A stretch of DNA of 64,000 nucleotides from contig NZ_CP085524.1 of assembly GCF_004353525.1 (NCBI RefSeq), forward strand, positions 1,770,142 through 1,834,141, read 5' to 3'. The notes below the pieces were generated by a model. It searched no databases. It saw only the letters and a program-made list of their open reading frames with translations, and was not told the origin of the DNA. Of the stretch, positions 62,073-64,000 are shown piece after piece. Made by a program: the position numbers and the translations under genes. Source of the stretch: Zhaonella formicivorans (GTDB lineage Bacteria > Bacillota > DUOV01 > Zhaonellaceae). Every line of letters starts with the position of its first letter. Position 1 is the stretch's first letter.

Positions 62073-62724
62073 TTATTCCCCCCCTTTTGGCCCTCGCCTC
62101 TTGTATTTGGGTGAAAAATTTTTTTGCCTTTAACGTTATGGCTTCATAATCACCTGCTGTCAAAGCTTTCTTGTCCACTAGTTCGCTGCCCACTCCTAAG
62201 GCGGCGCTGCCGGCTTCGATAAATTGGCCGGCATTGTTTAGCGTTACTCCGCCAACAGCCATTATTTCCACCGGAGCAAGCGGCGCTAATGCCGAAGCTA
62301 TAGTTTCTGCGCCTAAAGTGGCCGCTGGAAAAACTTTTACCATCTCTGCTCCCGCCTTCCAAGCTTCCACAAACTCGGAAGGTGAGAAGACTCCCGGAAT
62401 TACAGGTATGCCGGCACTATATCCAAGTTCAATTATTTGTGGGTCCAAATGGGGGCATAACATAAAACGTGCTCCGGCTTGAATCGCAATTTTTGCTGTT
62501 TCAACATCTAATACAGTCCCCGCGCCGACCATAATCTCAGTTTCAGGTAACTTACTTAAATACCGGATCATTTCTTCCGCCCCCGGAGTGTTAAAGGTTA
62601 CCTCCAGTACCCTAACTCCTCCGGCAGCCAGGCTTTGCACAGTATGCTTTATGGAGTCAATATTAATACCCCTGATAATTGCTACTAAACCAGTATCCTT
62701 AATAATATCAAGAACCTTTTGCAT
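62065..62724 (-). CDS. KDPG/KHG-type aldolase, copy 2
   Basis: 219 aa Eda-family aldolase. Glu in VLEVTFNTPGAEEM (about 41), catalytic Lys in AGAEMVKVFPAATLGAE (about 132), and AVGGVTLNNAGQFIEAG at the phosphate site. The FMLCPHLDPQII segment is typical of the archetypal KDPG aldolases. It precedes and overlaps kdgK. Having two aldolases around one kinase suggests two substrates (for instance KDPG and KDPGal or a hydroxy-ketoglutarate) or an unphosphorylated route. Confidence 0.93.
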   Translation of the reverse strand: MQKVLDIIKDTGLVAIIRGINIDSIKHTVQSLAAGGVRVLEVTFNTPGAEEMIRYLSKLPETEIMVGAGTVLDVETAKIAIQAGARFMLCPHLDPQIIELGYSAGIPVIPGVFSPSEFVEAWKAGAEMVKVFPAATLGAETIASALAPLAPVEIMAVGGVTLNNAGQFIEAGSAALGVGSELVDKKALTAGDYEAITLKAKKFFTQIQEARAKRGGINA

Positions 62725-62730
62725 ATTCTT

Positions 62731-63702
62731 CTACTCCCGGGGAAGTTCCTCAGCGAAAAGCTTCCCATTATCCATTATTATTTTGCTGTCTATTTTTACT
62801 GTAGGGTTTAAGATAATGCCGTCTACATGAAAATCCACTTCGACATTGCCTCCAAAGGTATGGTTGGCCCCCAGGGCAACATGAACTGTACCCAGCACTT
62901 TTTCATCTTCCAGGATGTTGCCTGAGAGCTGCGCTTTGTCATTGGTCCCAATGCCAAACTCTCCAATGTTCCTGGCAGCAACAGGCTTTTGCTTCAACAT
63001 TCTTTCCAACGATTCTTTGCCCTGGCCCCCGGAAACGACTTTCTGAACGTAACCATCTTTCACCTCTAAGACCAGTGGCTCTTTTAACAGACCCACGCCG
63101 GCCAAGGAACCGTCAAAAACCAGTATTCCTTGAGCCGTACCTTCAACAGGGGCTATAAATGCTTCTCCAGCCGGCAGGTTGCTGCTCATTCCGGGTTTGT
63201 CCAAGATACCCGTATCCAGCTCGGCTGTCCGGCCTGCAATGGAAAACGTCAAATCTGTTCCTGCCGGGCTGGTGATTTGTACAAAATTACCTTTGGATAA
63301 AAATTCCCCATATAATTTTGTTCGTTTTGCAATCCCATGGTAGTCGGCGGCCATGGCTCTCAGAAAAAGCTCCATTGTGATCGTGGGCATGCTGGCTACC
63401 CGGGCCCCTTTGGCACATGCATTTTTTCGAGCATTGGTATGACTTAGGGATTTGTCAGTAGGCATTACGATCACATCACTGGCCGCCATGGCTGCTGCTA
63501 CAGGTGACGGCGGCTCTTCACCATGATTTTGCCTGGGCTTGAATTTTATAAATGCAGGCTCAGCCCCTAATTTCTCCGCTGCCTGGTATAAAGCCAGAGC
63601 CACCTGGCAGTCTGTCCGGTCTGATACTACCAGTGCCTTTTCGCCTTTTGAAATTTTTAAACACCCACTCAACGCCTTTTCTGCCGCTTCCAAGACCTGC
63701 AT
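62731..63702 (-). CDS. M29-like aminopeptidase family protein
   Basis: 323 aa, resembling the aminopeptidase T (M29/AmpS, COG2309) family: LKISKGEKALVVSDRTDCQVALALYQAAEKLGAEPAFIKF at the N-terminus, PAGTDLTFSIAGR, NLPAGEAFIAPVEGTAQGILVFDGS, and C-terminal IGEFGIGTNDKAQLSGNILEDEKVLGTVHVALGANHTFGG with DFHVDGIILNPTV. Conserved Glu and His metal ligands are visible (GEAFIAPVEG, ILEDEK, GANHTFGG, DFHVDG). True M29 enzymes are around 370-410 aa, so this is a shorter branch whose activity is uncertain. ATG with AAAGGGAG upstream. It lies six bases before aldolase copy 2. Confidence 0.8.
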   Translation of the reverse strand: MQVLEAAEKALSGCLKISKGEKALVVSDRTDCQVALALYQAAEKLGAEPAFIKFKPRQNHGEEPPSPVAAAMAASDVIVMPTDKSLSHTNARKNACAKGARVASMPTITMELFLRAMAADYHGIAKRTKLYGEFLSKGNFVQITSPAGTDLTFSIAGRTAELDTGILDKPGMSSNLPAGEAFIAPVEGTAQGILVFDGSLAGVGLLKEPLVLEVKDGYVQKVVSGGQGKESLERMLKQKPVAARNIGEFGIGTNDKAQLSGNILEDEKVLGTVHVALGANHTFGGNVEVDFHVDGIILNPTVKIDSKIIMDNGKLFAEELPRE

Positions 63703-63714
63703 TGTACTCTCCCT

Positions 63715-63978
63715 TTAACCTCCAGCCAACAACGGCATGATGGTGATTGTTCCATCTTCCTGCAATGTTGTCTGGTAGCCGTCTAAATACCGTATATTTT
63801 TGCCGTTTAAAATCACCAGTTTAGCGTTAAAAAACTGTTCCATTTTCTCCCCTTGCAAGCCAGATAGAAACTCCAGCACCTTGCTAACTGGAGTATGCTC
63901 ATCCAATTCCAGTTCTGCCGGCGCATTAACTAAGTGTTGTTCCACCCCTGCCAAGTATTTGAAAACAATTTTAATCAC
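63715..63978 (-). CDS. MoaD/ThiS-like ubiquitin-fold protein with C-terminal Gly-Gly
   Basis: About 87 aa ending in LLAGG, the di-glycine tail that is adenylated and thiocarboxylated in sulfur carriers. The body (IKIVFKYLAGVEQHL, TPVSKVLEFLSGL, LVILNGKNIRYLDG, DGTITIMPLLAGG) fits the beta-grasp fold. The start is GTG; of three GTG codons (63987, 63984, 63978) the last has AAAGGGG at eight bases. In anaerobes such proteins commonly accompany tungsten/molybdenum aldehyde oxidoreductases, whose gene could lie just beyond the right edge. That is inference. Confidence 0.85.
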   Translation of the reverse strand: MIKIVFKYLAGVEQHLVNAPAELELDEHTPVSKVLEFLSGLQGEKMEQFFNAKLVILNGKNIRYLDGYQTTLQEDGTITIMPLLAGG

Positions 63979-64000
63979 CTGCACCACCCCTTTGATGGAA

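Noticed and set aside
1-64000. CRISPR arrays, tRNA and rRNA genes
   Set aside because: No regularly spaced direct repeats and no tRNA or rRNA signature seen on either strand by eye; a covariance-model scan could not be run.

Overview
The window reads as the chromosome of an anaerobic, low-to-mid GC, endospore-former-type Firmicute (class Clostridia, Peptococcaceae/Moorella-like). The reasons are strong purine-rich ribosome binding sites with frequent TTG and GTG starts, ferredoxin-linked 2-oxoacid oxidoreductase, reverse rubrerythrin, CshA/Csp, a split transketolase, and a cyanuric-acid-hydrolase-type enzyme resembling, from memory, the one studied in Moorella thermoacetica. Nearly everything lies on the minus strand. 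No rRNA, tRNA or CRISPR array was seen.

Layout. 1-4.6 kb: transketolase N-subunit (cut by the window edge), glucose-6-phosphate isomerase, ornithine carbamoyltransferase behind two ARG boxes, and a DMT exporter. 4.6-8.9 kb: a 0.9-kaa beta-CASP nuclease-like protein with a repeated C-terminal module, bracketed by copies of a dispersed palindromic repeat, a decayed phage structural gene and an AbrB/RelE toxin-antitoxin pair. 9-22 kb: a ring-opening amidohydrolase / transcarbamoylase cluster: PucR regulator, permease, DUF2877, FdrA, DUF1116, AtzD/barbiturase-family enzyme, YdcZ-like protein, NCS2 permease and carbamate kinase, with an IS110 element inserted before the kinase. 22.5-24.8 kb: RtcB, rubrerythrin with a clear promoter/operator, and a zinc-ribbon microprotein. 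24.8-36.6 kb: a purine operon (GntR, guanine-type deaminase, adenine deaminase, three-subunit xanthine dehydrogenase and a BMP-type nucleoside ABC transporter placed between the dehydrogenase subunits). 36.7-46.8 kb: two amidohydrolases, a secreted PHP-domain protein with a frameshift, a DUF362 ferredoxin protein, a DUF3100 membrane pair under an IclR regulator, and an isochorismatase remnant. 47-49 kb: CshA and a cold-shock protein. 49-54 kb: a branched-chain amino acid oxidation operon (leucine dehydrogenase, four-subunit 2-oxoacid:ferredoxin oxidoreductase, butyrate kinase) with a textbook sigma-54 promoter. 54-60.4 kb: sugar-type ABC transporter, a UroD-like methyltransferase-family protein and a sigma-54 activator. 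60.5-64 kb: two KDPG aldolases around a KDG kinase, an M29-like aminopeptidase and a MoaD/ThiS-like protein with a Gly-Gly tail.

How it works together. The window is dominated by nitrogen-heterocycle and amino acid fermentation. Purines enter through the BMP transporter, are deaminated to hypoxanthine/xanthine and hydroxylated by the Mo enzyme. The most interesting unit is the 9-22 kb cluster. A cyclic amide ring (cyanurate or barbiturate) would be opened, the linear product phosphorolysed by an AllFGH-like carbamoyltransferase to carbamoyl phosphate, and ATP made by carbamate kinase. That is a predicted energy-yielding route for which no hydrolytic biuret or allophanate enzyme is present in the window. 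The pathway assignment is inference; the gene families are well supported.
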